This document shows, one piece after another, positions 48,068-56,679 of a stretch of 64,000 nucleotides of DNA. Under the pieces are notes generated by a model, which saw only the letters and a program-made list of their open reading frames with translations, was not told the DNA's origin and did no database searches. Position numbers and translations under genes: made by a program. The DNA comes from Francisella sp. SYW-9 (lineage in GTDB: Bacteria; Pseudomonadota; Gammaproteobacteria; Francisellales; Francisellaceae). The stretch's first letter is position 1. Every line of letters starts with the position of its first letter. The DNA lies in NCBI RefSeq assembly GCF_008711465.1, contig NZ_VXKQ01000008.1, positions 62,001 through 126,000 on the forward strand, given 5' to 3'.

Positions 48068-48095
48068 AACCTCTAACTTAAAGTTGGGGGTTTTT
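48068..48095. terminator. intrinsic terminator-like hairpin, possibly bidirectional
   Basis: AACCTCTAACTT (48068-48079) pairs with AAGTTGGGGGTT (48081-48092; two G.U pairs), followed by TTTTT on the + strand. No + strand protein gene ends nearby: the closest is ybdL, 670 bp upstream. A second stem TTTAGTTTTT / AAAAACTAAA (48020-48029, 48057-48066) precedes it, so the segment 48020-48095 may be the 3' end of an untranslated RNA. On the minus strand it could end the 48239 gene. The stretch 47799-48067 otherwise contains no gene that I can see. Confidence 0.5.
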
Positions 48096-48238
48096 AGCTT
48101 GCCTTGTTTGTATAAACTTAACCCACTTCTTCTCATTAAAACTATCTTAACATAGTTATCTAGAACAGCCACTAAATTAATTATATAAAGCAACTAAGTT
48201 TATAAAGAATCATCATGTGTACAGAGAAATTTTACATT

Positions 48239-48658
48239 TTAATAATCTTTTTTAAAAACAGGTATACAATCTTCACGTTGGATAGGTTGTTTAAAGCTTT
48301 TATCTTTATATATTTCATGGGCATAATATAGTCTTTGAGCATATTCATTATCTGATGTAAGTTTCCATGAAATAACATCCTCTCTCAAGAAAGCTAAGCC
48401 AGTAACTTTAATACTTTCTATCGTAGCATTGTCATTTACTTTTCGAAGGTAAAATATCCCGACATATTCATAACCAATCGGCATATCATCGTAATCATTT
48501 TGAGATTTTTCAACTATAGATTCTAAATATTTTAAAGTTTCATCATATCTTTGATTTGATGATTTTGAAACTATAAAGTCTCTCATATAAGTATATAAAT
48601 CAATAATTCTCTTAATATGGTCAGTATTAGTTTTAAGCTGTTTTCTTTGTCCTAACAT
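48239..48658 (-). CDS. hypothetical soluble protein
   Basis: 139 residues starting MLGQRKQLKTNTDH. The second ATG (48658) is taken as the start because GAGGAG is 6 nt before it but abuts the first ATG (48664). No signal peptide or membrane segment; rich in charged residues and Tyr. Blocks visible: IIDLYTYMRDFIVSK and IGYEYVGIFYLRKVN. I do not recognise the family. It lies alone between two long gene-poor stretches. Confidence 0.55.
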   Translation of the reverse strand: MLGQRKQLKTNTDHIKRIIDLYTYMRDFIVSKSSNQRYDETLKYLESIVEKSQNDYDDMPIGYEYVGIFYLRKVNDNATIESIKVTGLAFLREDVISWKLTSDNEYAQRLYYAHEIYKDKSFKQPIQREDCIPVFKKDY

Positions 48659-48901
48659 TATCATCTCCTCTTTTTTCTTTCTTCTGAGTTGAACAAGTTA
48701 GTTACAGTTTCAGAGTATACTAAAAAGCCATATTTGGGAATTAATACTATATTGAATTTAGTATAAAAATCATTACATTAACTCTATTATAAATATAAAT
48801 TTAATTATTGTTATTTTTAAATTATTCTTCTCGATTCCCTTTTATAAGGCCAAAAGCTTTTATTAAAGATCTTTCATTCTATACTCTATACTTAAACAAA
48901 T

Positions 48902-49244
48902 TTATCTAAGTTTTTTTGATAGTAGCATAGTTTTATAGGCACTATTACTAAAATAAGATGTGTATGTATCAACCCCATCTCCCATGTAAAATTCTGGGAT
49001 ATCATCCAGCTTCATATAATAACTTGATTTTATTCCGAAAATATTCCATTTAATTATAATAGTAAATCTTTTTGATAATACTATGTCTATAAAAACTCTT
49101 CATTGAATGAAGTTCATACTATAATCATTTTGTAAAATGGACAGCTATAACAATGCCACCATCAGTAGTATTCATATCAACTAGCTATGTAAAACATACA
49201 GATTTATATTTTACAAATGCTATACGAAAATACCTGTTTGTCAT
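48902..49244 (-). pseudogene. decayed small gene between lipoprotein genes
   Basis: Reading from ATG 49244: MTNRYFRIAFVKYKSVCF, then an in-frame TAG, then MNTTDGGIVIAVHFTK; a shift of frame leads to FIDIVLSKRFTIIIKWN, FGIKSSYYMKLDDIPEFYMG and VDTYTSYFSNSAYK to a TAA at 48902. Coding-like codon use persists across several frames, which is hard to get by chance in this AT-rich DNA. About 114 residues when whole. Family unknown. It occupies much of the otherwise empty 48.66-49.29 kb stretch. Confidence 0.45.
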
Positions 49245-49289
49245 AATTTAACAGAATCTAGACATAAGGTCTAACAGCTAAAAGTAATA

Positions 49290-49712
49290 CTAGTGATGAT
49301 CAATATTACCTTGTATAATCGGAATTAAAGCTGATGATCTAATAGCATTGCCTTCACTTCCATACTTTATAGATACTTGTGTTTTATCTTTTGATTTTTT
49401 CTCAATTACAATTTCAACAAAATCTGTAGGAGTACTATCACTCTCTGCAGCAATTACCGCTTCATTTGACATTTTTTTATTTATTTTAATGTCATACGGA
49501 CTGCCATTTAAATCATATGTTTGTCCATTTTTTATAGTAGCTAATGAAGCTTTGTAGACATTATCAAAATTTTGATTTAATGTCGTTGTGTAATAGCCAT
49601 TATTAAAACTAGAGCTATCAAAGGTTGAACACCCTGATAATATTGTTATAGTAGCAACTAAAATTATTAAACTAAGCTTAGATTTTAAAAATCTCATTTC
49701 TTTACACTCCAA
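49290..49712 (-). CDS. small lipoprotein, DUF3568-like (paralogue 2)
   Basis: About 136-140 residues. Starting from MRFLKSKLSLIILVATITIL, the lipobox is ILSGCSTFD. Mature region: LNQNFDNVYKASLATIKNGQ, INKKMSNEAVIAAESD, VSIKYGSEGNAIRSSALIPI. Nearly colinear with paralogues 1 and 3. The ATG at 49697 (MRFLKSK) is at least as likely a start as 49712. Gap of 78 bp to paralogue 3, which suggests an operon of two. Confidence 0.7.
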   Translation of the reverse strand: MECKEMRFLKSKLSLIILVATITILSGCSTFDSSSFNNGYYTTTLNQNFDNVYKASLATIKNGQTYDLNGSPYDIKINKKMSNEAVIAAESDSTPTDFVEIVIEKKSKDKTQVSIKYGSEGNAIRSSALIPIIQGNIDHH

Positions 49713-49790
49713 ATTACAATAAAATGATTATCTTATTAGATATCTTATTTGTCAATATTCAAATAAACTAGATTACTTTTATAAAAATAA

Positions 49791-50204
49791 TTAAGATTTA
49801 TTTAAATTATCACTTTGTAACATAGAAATAAAAGCCGATGACCCTATCGTATCACCATTCTTATTATGTTTTACAGCAACTTTTGTCTGGTCCTTTGATC
49901 TTTTAGTAAAAATAATCGCAATAAAATCAGATGAATCAACACTACTTTTTGCAATAATCTCTGCTTCATCTACCATTTTTTTATTTACATCAATATTATA
50001 TTCGTGTCCTGTATAATCTCTCAACTGACCACTCTTTATAAGGTCTAGTGATTTGTTATATACTTTTTCAAAACTTTGATTAATAGTTACTACTAAATAA
50101 CCATCTTTATAATAACCATCTCTATTAATACTAGAGCACCCATATATTAGAGCAAATACTATAACTAAAATAAATACACTTAATCTTAACTTCAAACTCC
50201 TCAT
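49791..50204 (-). CDS. small lipoprotein, DUF3568-like (paralogue 3)
   Basis: 137 residues, start MRSLKLRLSVFILVIVFALI with lipobox LIYGCSSIN. INQSFEKVYNKSLDLIKSGQ, then VNKKMVDEAEIIAK and VAVKHNKNGDTIGSSAFISML match the other two copies. Tandem duplication is likely for paralogues 2 and 3; paralogue 1 is separated by the 48.2-49.2 kb stretch. Upstream gene of the pair. Function unknown. Confidence 0.7.
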   Translation of the reverse strand: MRSLKLRLSVFILVIVFALIYGCSSINRDGYYKDGYLVVTINQSFEKVYNKSLDLIKSGQLRDYTGHEYNIDVNKKMVDEAEIIAKSSVDSSDFIAIIFTKRSKDQTKVAVKHNKNGDTIGSSAFISMLQSDNLNKS

Positions 50205-50387
50205 TTCTTACACCTGAATTCTAAATTAAATTAATTTTCATTATCTTCCTGAGATTTCTTGTTGTCAATAATTTTAAAAGCACTTTAATATTTTTTATAT
50301 AGGATAACTTAAATACAATAATCACAGCTCAAAAAGTGTTAGAATTGTGATATTTAGCTAAATACATCTATTTATTTAAGGTACGAA

Positions 50388-51158
50388 ATGTCGAATTTAA
50401 AAGTTAGCATAATTCAAACAGACATTATTTGGGATAATAAACAGCAAAACTATAATAATTTAGAAAGAAAATTAGCTCAAATAGATAATGACATAGATAT
50501 TGTTGTTTTACCAGAAATGTTTAATACCGGTTTTATAATGAACCCTACTAATGAAGCTAGTACAGAGCAAGATATTATAGACTGGATGTCCAAGCAAGTG
50601 AAAGGTAAAAACTATGCTCTTGTTGGCAGCGCTGCTACATTTACAGATACAAAAATAGCAAATAGACTATATTTTGTAACTCCTGAACAAAAAATCCATA
50701 CCTATGATAAAAACCATCTATTTATTCATGCAGGAGAAGGTGAAAAATATTCTGGTGGTAATAAACGAGAAATTATAAATTATAAAGACTTTAAAATATT
50801 ACTTACAGTATGCTTTGACTTACGTTTCCCAGTATTTAACTGTAATAATAATGACTATGACATATTACTAAATGTCGCATGTTGGCCAGAGTCTAGGCGT
50901 GAACATTGGCAAGCTTTACTTAAAGCTAGAGCTATAGAAAATCAAGTTTTTGTAATAGCGTGTAATAGAGTTGGTAAGGACCCTAACGTTAGCTATTCTG
51001 GCGATAGCATGATTATAAATTATAATGGCGATATTCTAGCTCATGAAGAATATAAAGAAGCAATATTAACTGCTAATTTGAGTAAGAAAGATCAACAAGA
51101 ACATCGTAAAGCTTTTAGTTTCTTAGCTTCTCAAGATAAGTTTACTCTGCATCTCTAA
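50388..51158 (+). CDS. yafV: omega-amidase, YafV-like (carbon-nitrogen hydrolase)
   Basis: 256 residues of the nitrilase superfamily. Catalytic triad: Glu in DIVVLPEMFNTGF (about residue 43), Lys in YDKNHLFIHAGE, Cys in LTVCFDLRFPVF (about residue 143). The SGGNKREI and LNVACWPESRREHW blocks match YafV-type omega-amidases that hydrolyse 2-oxoglutaramate or 2-oxosuccinamate, products of glutamine/asparagine transamination. The YbdL-like aminotransferase gene lies 3 kb upstream on the same strand with three lipoprotein genes between. Converges on nusB with a 17-bp overlap. Confidence 0.85.
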   Translation: MSNLKVSIIQTDIIWDNKQQNYNNLERKLAQIDNDIDIVVLPEMFNTGFIMNPTNEASTEQDIIDWMSKQVKGKNYALVGSAATFTDTKIANRLYFVTPEQKIHTYDKNHLFIHAGEGEKYSGGNKREIINYKDFKILLTVCFDLRFPVFNCNNNDYDILLNVACWPESRREHWQALLKARAIENQVFVIACNRVGKDPNVSYSGDSMIINYNGDILAHEEYKEAILTANLSKKDQQEHRKAFSFLASQDKFTLHL

Positions 51159-51567
51159 TAGATTTAGAAAGCTTCTGTAAAACAGCATTTATAAACTTAT
51201 AACCCTCTTCGGTACCCATGCTAAATGCTATCTCAACATACTCTTTTATTATTATTTGATATGGATTTTCTAAACATTCTATAAGCTCAGCTATGGCTAC
51301 CTGTAAAACTGCATAATCAACATAATTAATAAAATCCATTCCTTCATCTGAGTTTTCTGAGATATAACTATCAATTGTAGTCTGATTTGCCTCAACAGCA
51401 TCAACAAGCCTATAAAAAAGTTCCCAATCAGTTTGATGACGACCAGCGTTATCAGCATAGTATTGTACTTTCAGCTCATCAAAAGTATTATCATTAACTT
51501 TTTTTTGGTATAAAGCTTGTACAGTATATAATCGAGCATTATTTCTAGCTCTAGCAGTAGTTTTCAT
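51142..51567 (-). CDS. nusB: transcription antitermination factor NusB
   Basis: 141 residues, the normal length. RNNARLYTVQALYQKKVNDN near the N-terminus (ArgRA-like arginine-rich box), FYRLVDAVEANQTTIDSYI, and the C-terminal INEYVEIA-like segment (IIIKEYVEIAFSMGTEEGYKFINAVL, in part) are characteristic. With NusE/S10 it binds boxA RNA in rRNA antitermination. The usual partner genes ribH and thiL are not adjacent here. Confidence 0.95.
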   Translation of the reverse strand: MKTTARARNNARLYTVQALYQKKVNDNTFDELKVQYYADNAGRHQTDWELFYRLVDAVEANQTTIDSYISENSDEGMDFINYVDYAVLQVAIAELIECLENPYQIIIKEYVEIAFSMGTEEGYKFINAVLQKLSKSIRDAE

Positions 51568-51646
51568 AAATTCCTTTGATGTTTTTTTAGATAATTTAAG
51601 ATATTATTACTTCGCAAATAACTATTATAACCTATCAGTAAAAAAT

Positions 51647-52096
51647 ATGTATAAATGGTGGCAAGAAATTGATCTAAAAGATATGACAAATGAGCAGTGG
51701 GAATCTATTTGCGATAGATGTGGTCTATGTTGTTTAAATAAACTTCAAGATGATGAAACTGATGAAGTGTACTATACTAAGATTAGTTGTAAGCTTTTAG
51801 ATACTAATAAATGTCAATGTAGTATGTATCAAAAAAGAAAGCAACTTGTACCAGAATGTATAAACCTAACTTATAAGCAGCTAAAAAATCATGCTTATAA
51901 ATGGTTACCAAACAGTTGTAGCTATAAACTATTATTTGAAGGTAAGGATATACCTGATTGGCACCATTTAAATAATGATGGCTCAACAGAGAAAATGCAC
52001 CAAGAGAAAAAATCTGCTAAACATTTTGCAATTTCAGAATATGAGCTAGATGTTGATGAATATTTAGAGGATTTTATTATAAAAATAGATAACTGA
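51647..52096 (+). CDS. ycgN: YcgN-family cysteine cluster protein
   Basis: 149 residues, UPF0260. Five-plus cysteines in the order CDRCGLCCLNK, then YYTKISCKLLDTNKCQCSMY, and VPECINL, the pattern of the CxxCxxCC zinc/iron-cluster motif. NSCSYKLLFEGKDIPDWHHL is the diagnostic C-terminal stretch. Function unknown (possible Fe-S binding). It begins 80 bp after the nusB start, divergent, and is followed at 52 bp by a 2OG oxygenase gene. Confidence 0.9.
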   Translation: MYKWWQEIDLKDMTNEQWESICDRCGLCCLNKLQDDETDEVYYTKISCKLLDTNKCQCSMYQKRKQLVPECINLTYKQLKNHAYKWLPNSCSYKLLFEGKDIPDWHHLNNDGSTEKMHQEKKSAKHFAISEYELDVDEYLEDFIIKIDN

Positions 52097-52148
52097 TTTT
52101 TAGTTTTTGCTATATAATTCGCTCACTTACTTCTTATTGGGCATCTAA

Positions 52149-52757
52149 ATGTCTAATTTACCCTCCCCATTCCCCTTGTATGAAAGAGTCATAAACGATT
52201 ATCTAAATGAAGGATATTGTATAATTGATAATTGGTTAGACACTTTTGAAACAACATTCTTAAGATCTGAACTAAATATGCTCAACGAGTCTGACTCTTT
52301 TAGAAAATCAGCCATAGGTAATCGTTTAAATGAAAGTCTTGAAAGATCTATTCGTAATGATTTTATATATTGGCTAGATGAAGCAAAATATGCTCAAATA
52401 TTTTTTTCAAAAATAAATAATTTTATCGAATATATAAATAAAACCTGCTTTGCTGGTATTGTTACAAAAGAGTTCCATTATGCAATATACCCACAGGGTT
52501 CTTTTTATAAAAAACATATTGATACTTTTCAAAATGATTATCGAAGAACTATATCAATAGTTTGCTACCTTAATCAAGTTTGGCAACCAAGCTTTGGTGG
52601 GCAGCTAAAATTATATTTAACTGATAAAAATCTAGAAATTTTTCCTACTAACGGAAAAATCATACTTTTTGATAGTAAAACAATAGAACATGAAGTGTTA
52701 CCTGTACTTACTGAAAATAAAAGATTAAGTATTACAGGTTGGTTAAAGACTAATTAA
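52149..52757 (+). CDS. 2-oxoglutarate/Fe(II)-dependent oxygenase
   Basis: 202 residues with the 2OG-FeII_Oxy fold: FHYAIYPQGSFYKKHIDTF contains the HxD metal pair (His-Ile-Asp), the distal His is in SKTIEHEVLPV and Arg in KRLSITGWLK binds 2-oxoglutarate, spacing about 60 residues as expected. Prolyl-hydroxylase-like (P4Hc) subgroup by the RRTISIVCYLNQVW block. Substrate not known; related small bacterial enzymes hydroxylate ribosomal proteins or translation factors. The 3' end overlaps the convergent cysteine desulfurase gene by 8 bp. Confidence 0.82.
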   Translation: MSNLPSPFPLYERVINDYLNEGYCIIDNWLDTFETTFLRSELNMLNESDSFRKSAIGNRLNESLERSIRNDFIYWLDEAKYAQIFFSKINNFIEYINKTCFAGIVTKEFHYAIYPQGSFYKKHIDTFQNDYRRTISIVCYLNQVWQPSFGGQLKLYLTDKNLEIFPTNGKIILFDSKTIEHEVLPVLTENKRLSITGWLKTN

Positions 52758-54222
52758 ACTTATCGATTTTTCTTAGAACTGCAATGTTTTTTTCTAATGA
52801 TTTTACGAGTTTCTCAACATCACTATCAGTTGTAAAGCAACCAAACGATATTCTTAATGTATTTGCTGCCTGGCTTTTATCTAGACCAATAGCACTAAGT
52901 ACATGAGATGGTTTATCAGCATTTGAAGTACATGCTGAGCTCATAGATAATGCAAAATCTGGCATCAAAGTAAATAAAATATCTCCAGGAACTCCCTTAA
53001 CAGTTACACTTAAAATACCAACATAACTTTGTTCTAAAGGAGTATTAACTATAACATTATCAAACTTTGTTAAGCACTCAACAACAGACTCTCGATATTT
53101 TTTCAATTTTGTTAAATCTGTTTTTTTCTTAAGTAATTCAATTGCTAAAGCAAATGCTACAATCTGTTGAGTTGACAATGTCCCGGAACGCATACCATTT
53201 TGGTGCCCTCCACCATGTATTTGCTCTTCTAGCTCTATGTCTTTGGCAACATACAATGCACCTATACCTTTTGGACCATAACATTTATGCGCTGACATAG
53301 ACAACATGTCAATATTCATTTTTTGTACATCGATTTCAACTTTACCTATACCTTGGGCTGCATCAACATGAAATACAATATCCTTCTCCTTAGCAATTTT
53401 ACCAACCTCTTCTAAAGGATTTGCTACACCTATTTCATTGTTTACCGCCATTATAGAAATTAGTACAGTATTAGAGTTTATTAAGCTTCGCAACTCATCT
53501 AAATCTATACGTCCATGCTTATCAACACTTAAATAACTTACACTAATTGAATCATCTTTCTTAGATAGGTATTTACAGACATCTAAAACTGCTTTATGCT
53601 CAATTGAAGTTGTTATAATATGTTTTTTATCCTTCTCACTTACCTCAACTAGGCCTTTAATTGCTAGATTATTTGATTCTGTTGCTCCAGATGTCCAAAC
53701 AATATTTCCACCTGAAGCATTTATAAATTTAGAGATAGTCTTTTCAGCTTCATCGATCTTTTTCTTAGCTAATCTTCCTAGGTAATGTGTTGACGCTGGG
53801 TTAGCAAAAAATGTATCTATTTCCATATATTTTTGCATTTCCTCAACAACTTCATGAAAAACTGGTGTTGTTGCAGCATAATTAAAAAACAAAACTTTCT
53901 CAAAATCAAAATACTCAAGTTTAGATGGAACAATAGTTTTATTACCATTATTACGCCAACCTGCAATACCTCCTAATAAGCAGTTAGCATCTTCAAATAG
54001 ATTTTTAAAAAAACTATGTACTTTACTTGATCTGCCAGCTGTTTCACAATATATAGCTACACTTTTATGATGCTTATACTTATCATAATTAATTAAAAAT
54101 TCACTTATATGGATAGCTCCAGGAATAATATCAACTAAATATTCTTGATAGCTACGAATATCCACTAATAAAACACCTTTTCCTAATTGTTCTTTTAGAA
54201 CTTGATCTGTGATCATTGCCAT
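52750..54222 (-). CDS. rhodanese-cysteine desulfurase fusion
   Basis: 490 residues. Residues about 1-105 form a rhodanese domain (VLLVDIRSYQEYLVDIIPGAIHI, in part; active-site loop CETAGR; LLGGIAGW) fused to a class V PLP cysteine desulfurase of the NifS/IscS group: FFNYAATTPV, WTSGATESNNLAIKG, HVDAAQGIGK, SAHKCYGPKGIGALY with the PLP Lys, HGGGHQNGMRSGT and SMSSACTSNADKP with the active-site Cys. Such a fusion could pass the persulfide directly from desulfurase to rhodanese. The rhodanese Cys is present in the normal CxxxxR form. Heads the sulfur region 52.7-59.3 kb. Confidence 0.92.
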   Translation of the reverse strand: MAMITDQVLKEQLGKGVLLVDIRSYQEYLVDIIPGAIHISEFLINYDKYKHHKSVAIYCETAGRSSKVHSFFKNLFEDANCLLGGIAGWRNNGNKTIVPSKLEYFDFEKVLFFNYAATTPVFHEVVEEMQKYMEIDTFFANPASTHYLGRLAKKKIDEAEKTISKFINASGGNIVWTSGATESNNLAIKGLVEVSEKDKKHIITTSIEHKAVLDVCKYLSKKDDSISVSYLSVDKHGRIDLDELRSLINSNTVLISIMAVNNEIGVANPLEEVGKIAKEKDIVFHVDAAQGIGKVEIDVQKMNIDMLSMSAHKCYGPKGIGALYVAKDIELEEQIHGGGHQNGMRSGTLSTQQIVAFALAIELLKKKTDLTKLKKYRESVVECLTKFDNVIVNTPLEQSYVGILSVTVKGVPGDILFTLMPDFALSMSSACTSNADKPSHVLSAIGLDKSQAANTLRISFGCFTTDSDVEKLVKSLEKNIAVLRKIDKFN

Positions 54223-54310
54223 AACTTACTAATCCTCAAAATTCTAACTTTTAAATTCAAAATACTATAGATAATGCGACTAGACTAAATTTTTACATCA
54301 TATATTTAAT

Positions 54311-54383
54311 CCAAATAACTTTTAAAATCACTTTTGTCATCCTATCCATGTCACTAAACGGAACCAAAATGTAATTATAGGAT
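54311..54383. repeat. diverged copy of the 20484 repeat
   Basis: 54311-54346 matches 20485-20520 at most positions (CCAAATAACTTTT, CACTTTTGTCATCCTAT), then the centre is altered and ATAGGAT returns at 54377-54383. A decayed dispersed repeat in the 244-bp gap between the desulfurase fusion and the hydrolase gene. Confidence 0.6.
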
Positions 54384-54466
54384 TACTTTATGAGCCTTAA
54401 ATTTTCGAATTAATTATACATATAACAATTCAATGTCGTTTGAATAGATTATATAATATTTATTAG

Positions 54467-55168
54467 CTACAAAAAGTCTTTTATCAAATTATTAATCTTA
54501 TCTATAGCATTTAGCATAACAAAGTGTCCTGCATTTATCTGAATATATTTAGCTTTATCATATAAGCACAAAAGATCATTTTTAGATGTTCTTGGTGACG
54601 CACTAGCTATATATAATAATGGCATATTTAGTTTTGCAAATAAATCTCTCTTATCATAATAAAATGCTTCTCTAAGAACTTTATTAAAAAACTTTGGTTG
54701 CCTTTGCCAATAAGCTAACATTTGTATAGCTTTATCTTGCATAATAGTATAATTGTCAAAACGTTCATCTATTATATAGTTATGTATATAATCTGTCAGA
54801 GTTTCTAAACCACTCTGACTATCAAGCCCCTCTAAAAAGCTCTTTTCATTATCTGTAAGTTTTAATTTTAACGTAGTATCAATTGCTATAACTTTTTTAA
54901 TATCCAAATCAATTTGAGCTAACTTTAGAGCTAAAAAGCCACCCATGCTATGGCCTATAATTATGATATCTTTATATTTAGATAACTGATCATATAAATA
55001 TACAACCACTTCTTCTACACTGTCTTTTCCTAGCGAAATTATTTCGGAATAATTAGGAGCTATTACATTGTAGTTTTTACTAAAAAAATCAATTTGGGCA
55101 TTAAAATCTGACGGCTGACAACACCAACCATGTAAAAAAACTAAAGTAGCTTTATTTGAATGGCTCAT
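54467..55168 (-). CDS. alpha/beta hydrolase, BioH-like fold
   Basis: 233 residues. LVFLHGWCCQPSDF (oxyanion loop), IIIGHSMGGFLALKLA with nucleophile Ser about residue 83, an Asp in AIDTTLK region or near ASASPRTSKND, and the late His in INAGHFVML. BioH-like esterases share this shape, but without a biotin gene cluster the substrate is not assigned. It is 52 bp after the TauE-like gene on the same strand and may be part of its operon. Confidence 0.75.
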   Translation of the reverse strand: MSHSNKATLVFLHGWCCQPSDFNAQIDFFSKNYNVIAPNYSEIISLGKDSVEEVVVYLYDQLSKYKDIIIIGHSMGGFLALKLAQIDLDIKKVIAIDTTLKLKLTDNEKSFLEGLDSQSGLETLTDYIHNYIIDERFDNYTIMQDKAIQMLAYWQRQPKFFNKVLREAFYYDKRDLFAKLNMPLLYIASASPRTSKNDLLCLYDKAKYIQINAGHFVMLNAIDKINNLIKDFL

Positions 55169-55219
55169 TAATATGATATGGAAATAATTAAATCTTAGAT
55201 AAATATTAACCTAGATAGA

Positions 55220-55969
55220 TTAATTACTAAAGTATATAAACACTCCTAGGACAACAAGCATTACTGCAAATATAGTTTGTAGAACCTTATCATTAAGCTT
55301 TTTCTTAATTTTATTTGCTATAAGCATACCTATAGCCCCACCAATTATAAACATACTAGCAATATACCAGTTTACGCTTGTCTGTCCATAATGTGATGCA
55401 AAACCAGATATTGATACAACAAATATTACTAATAAAGATGTGTTAATAGCTCTTTTAATAGGCATTGCTGTGATAAAGACCAATGCTGGTACTATCAAAA
55501 AACCTCCGCCAACACCAAAGAAGCCTGTCAAAGTACCTACAATACCACCACTTATTAATAAAGCAATAATACATTTAGGTCCTATACTTTTACAAACAGA
55601 TTTATCTGAACTAGACATCACTTTAGCTTTTATTAAGCTCCAAATACCTATCACAATCATAAGTATAGAAAAGCTAAGCATTAGTAAGTTATCAGATAGT
55701 GCCTGTGAAATATAACTTCCTATAGGTGCAAAGATTATACCTGTGATAATCATCACAACTGCTGCAATATAGTGAATATCTTGATTTTTATAATTTACCG
55801 CAATACCAAAAATTGCTGTAAAACCAACGACAAGTAAAGATATAGTGACTGCATTGTGAAAATCTAAGCCAACACCATAAATCAAAAGAGGAACGGCTAA
55901 TATTGATCCACCTCCTCCAGTTAGACCTAATGCTATTCCACAGATAAAGCCAAACACTAACAAAATCAT
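55220..55969 (-). CDS. TauE/SafE family exporter (second copy), sulfur operon
   Basis: 249 residues, about eight helices, paired glycine motifs GLTGGGGSILAVPLLIYG (about 15-32) and LTGFFGVGGGFLIVPAL (about 141-157). Its position one base after a persulfide dioxygenase gene, followed by rhodaneses, suggests export of sulfite produced by persulfide oxidation. That assignment is inference from the operon, supported by similar gene neighbourhoods in BigR-type loci. It differs from the isolated copy at 8.9 kb. Confidence 0.85.
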   Translation of the reverse strand: MILLVFGFICGIALGLTGGGGSILAVPLLIYGVGLDFHNAVTISLLVVGFTAIFGIAVNYKNQDIHYIAAVVMIITGIIFAPIGSYISQALSDNLLMLSFSILMIVIGIWSLIKAKVMSSSDKSVCKSIGPKCIIALLISGGIVGTLTGFFGVGGGFLIVPALVFITAMPIKRAINTSLLVIFVVSISGFASHYGQTSVNWYIASMFIIGGAIGMLIANKIKKKLNDKVLQTIFAVMLVVLGVFIYFSN

Positions 55970-55970
55970 T

Positions 55971-56657
55971 TTATTTTACTAAACCACATTTTAAGTTAGC
56001 AGGAACTGCAACATCCATATATTTTGGTCGAGGTAAATTAAGGTTTGCCATAAGCTCAGCATATTCTTCAGCAGATTTTACTTGCAGCCTTGGATTAAAT
56101 TTAATTTCTTCACCAATAGTACTTGATGTAAAACCATTATAGTCATGACCTGGATAAACTATAGTATCCTCTGGAAGCTTAAAAAGCTTATTCTTGATAC
56201 TATCATACTGAGCAAAAGAGTCACCGTGTTGAAAATCTGTTCTACCAGTACCTCTCACAAATAAAGTATCACCTGTAAAAAGCTTATCACCTAGAATAAA
56301 GCTATATGAATCATCAGTGTGGCCTGGTGTATAAATTGCTTTAAGCTTCATACCATCAAAATCAATTGTTTCATCTTCTTTAATTTTTACAGAAACACAC
56401 TCAGCCTTACTATGATTCCCCATTATAGACTTACAACCAAAATCATTTCTTAGATGTCCAATCGCTGTAATATGATCAGCATGAACATGAGTATCTATAG
56501 CAGCAACTAGCTTAATATCTAACTCACTTAATAACTTATGATATTTTTGCATCTGAGTATCAACAGGGTCAATAATAACTGCTTCCCTACCATATCCAGA
56601 TGCTATTAAATAAGTATATGTCCAAGTATCTTGATCAAACAACTGTCTAAAAATCAT
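55971..56657 (-). CDS. persulfide dioxygenase (ETHE1/Blh-like MBL protein)
   Basis: 228 residues. Metallo-beta-lactamase fold: DTHVHADHITAIG, YTPGHTDDSYSFIL, GDTLFVRGTGRTDFQHGD and YPGHDYNGFT. The RGTGRTDF block is typical of ETHE1/Blh persulfide dioxygenases, which oxidise glutathione persulfide to sulfite with mononuclear iron. Directly upstream lies a CoA-disulfide reductase-rhodanese gene and downstream the TauE exporter at 1 bp. Iron rather than zinc is the expected metal in this subgroup. Confidence 0.9.
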   Translation of the reverse strand: MIFRQLFDQDTWTYTYLIASGYGREAVIIDPVDTQMQKYHKLLSELDIKLVAAIDTHVHADHITAIGHLRNDFGCKSIMGNHSKAECVSVKIKEDETIDFDGMKLKAIYTPGHTDDSYSFILGDKLFTGDTLFVRGTGRTDFQHGDSFAQYDSIKNKLFKLPEDTIVYPGHDYNGFTSSTIGEEIKFNPRLQVKSAEEYAELMANLNLPRPKYMDVAVPANLKCGLVK

Positions 56658-56679
56658 AATTTCTCCTCTTTTTTATTCT

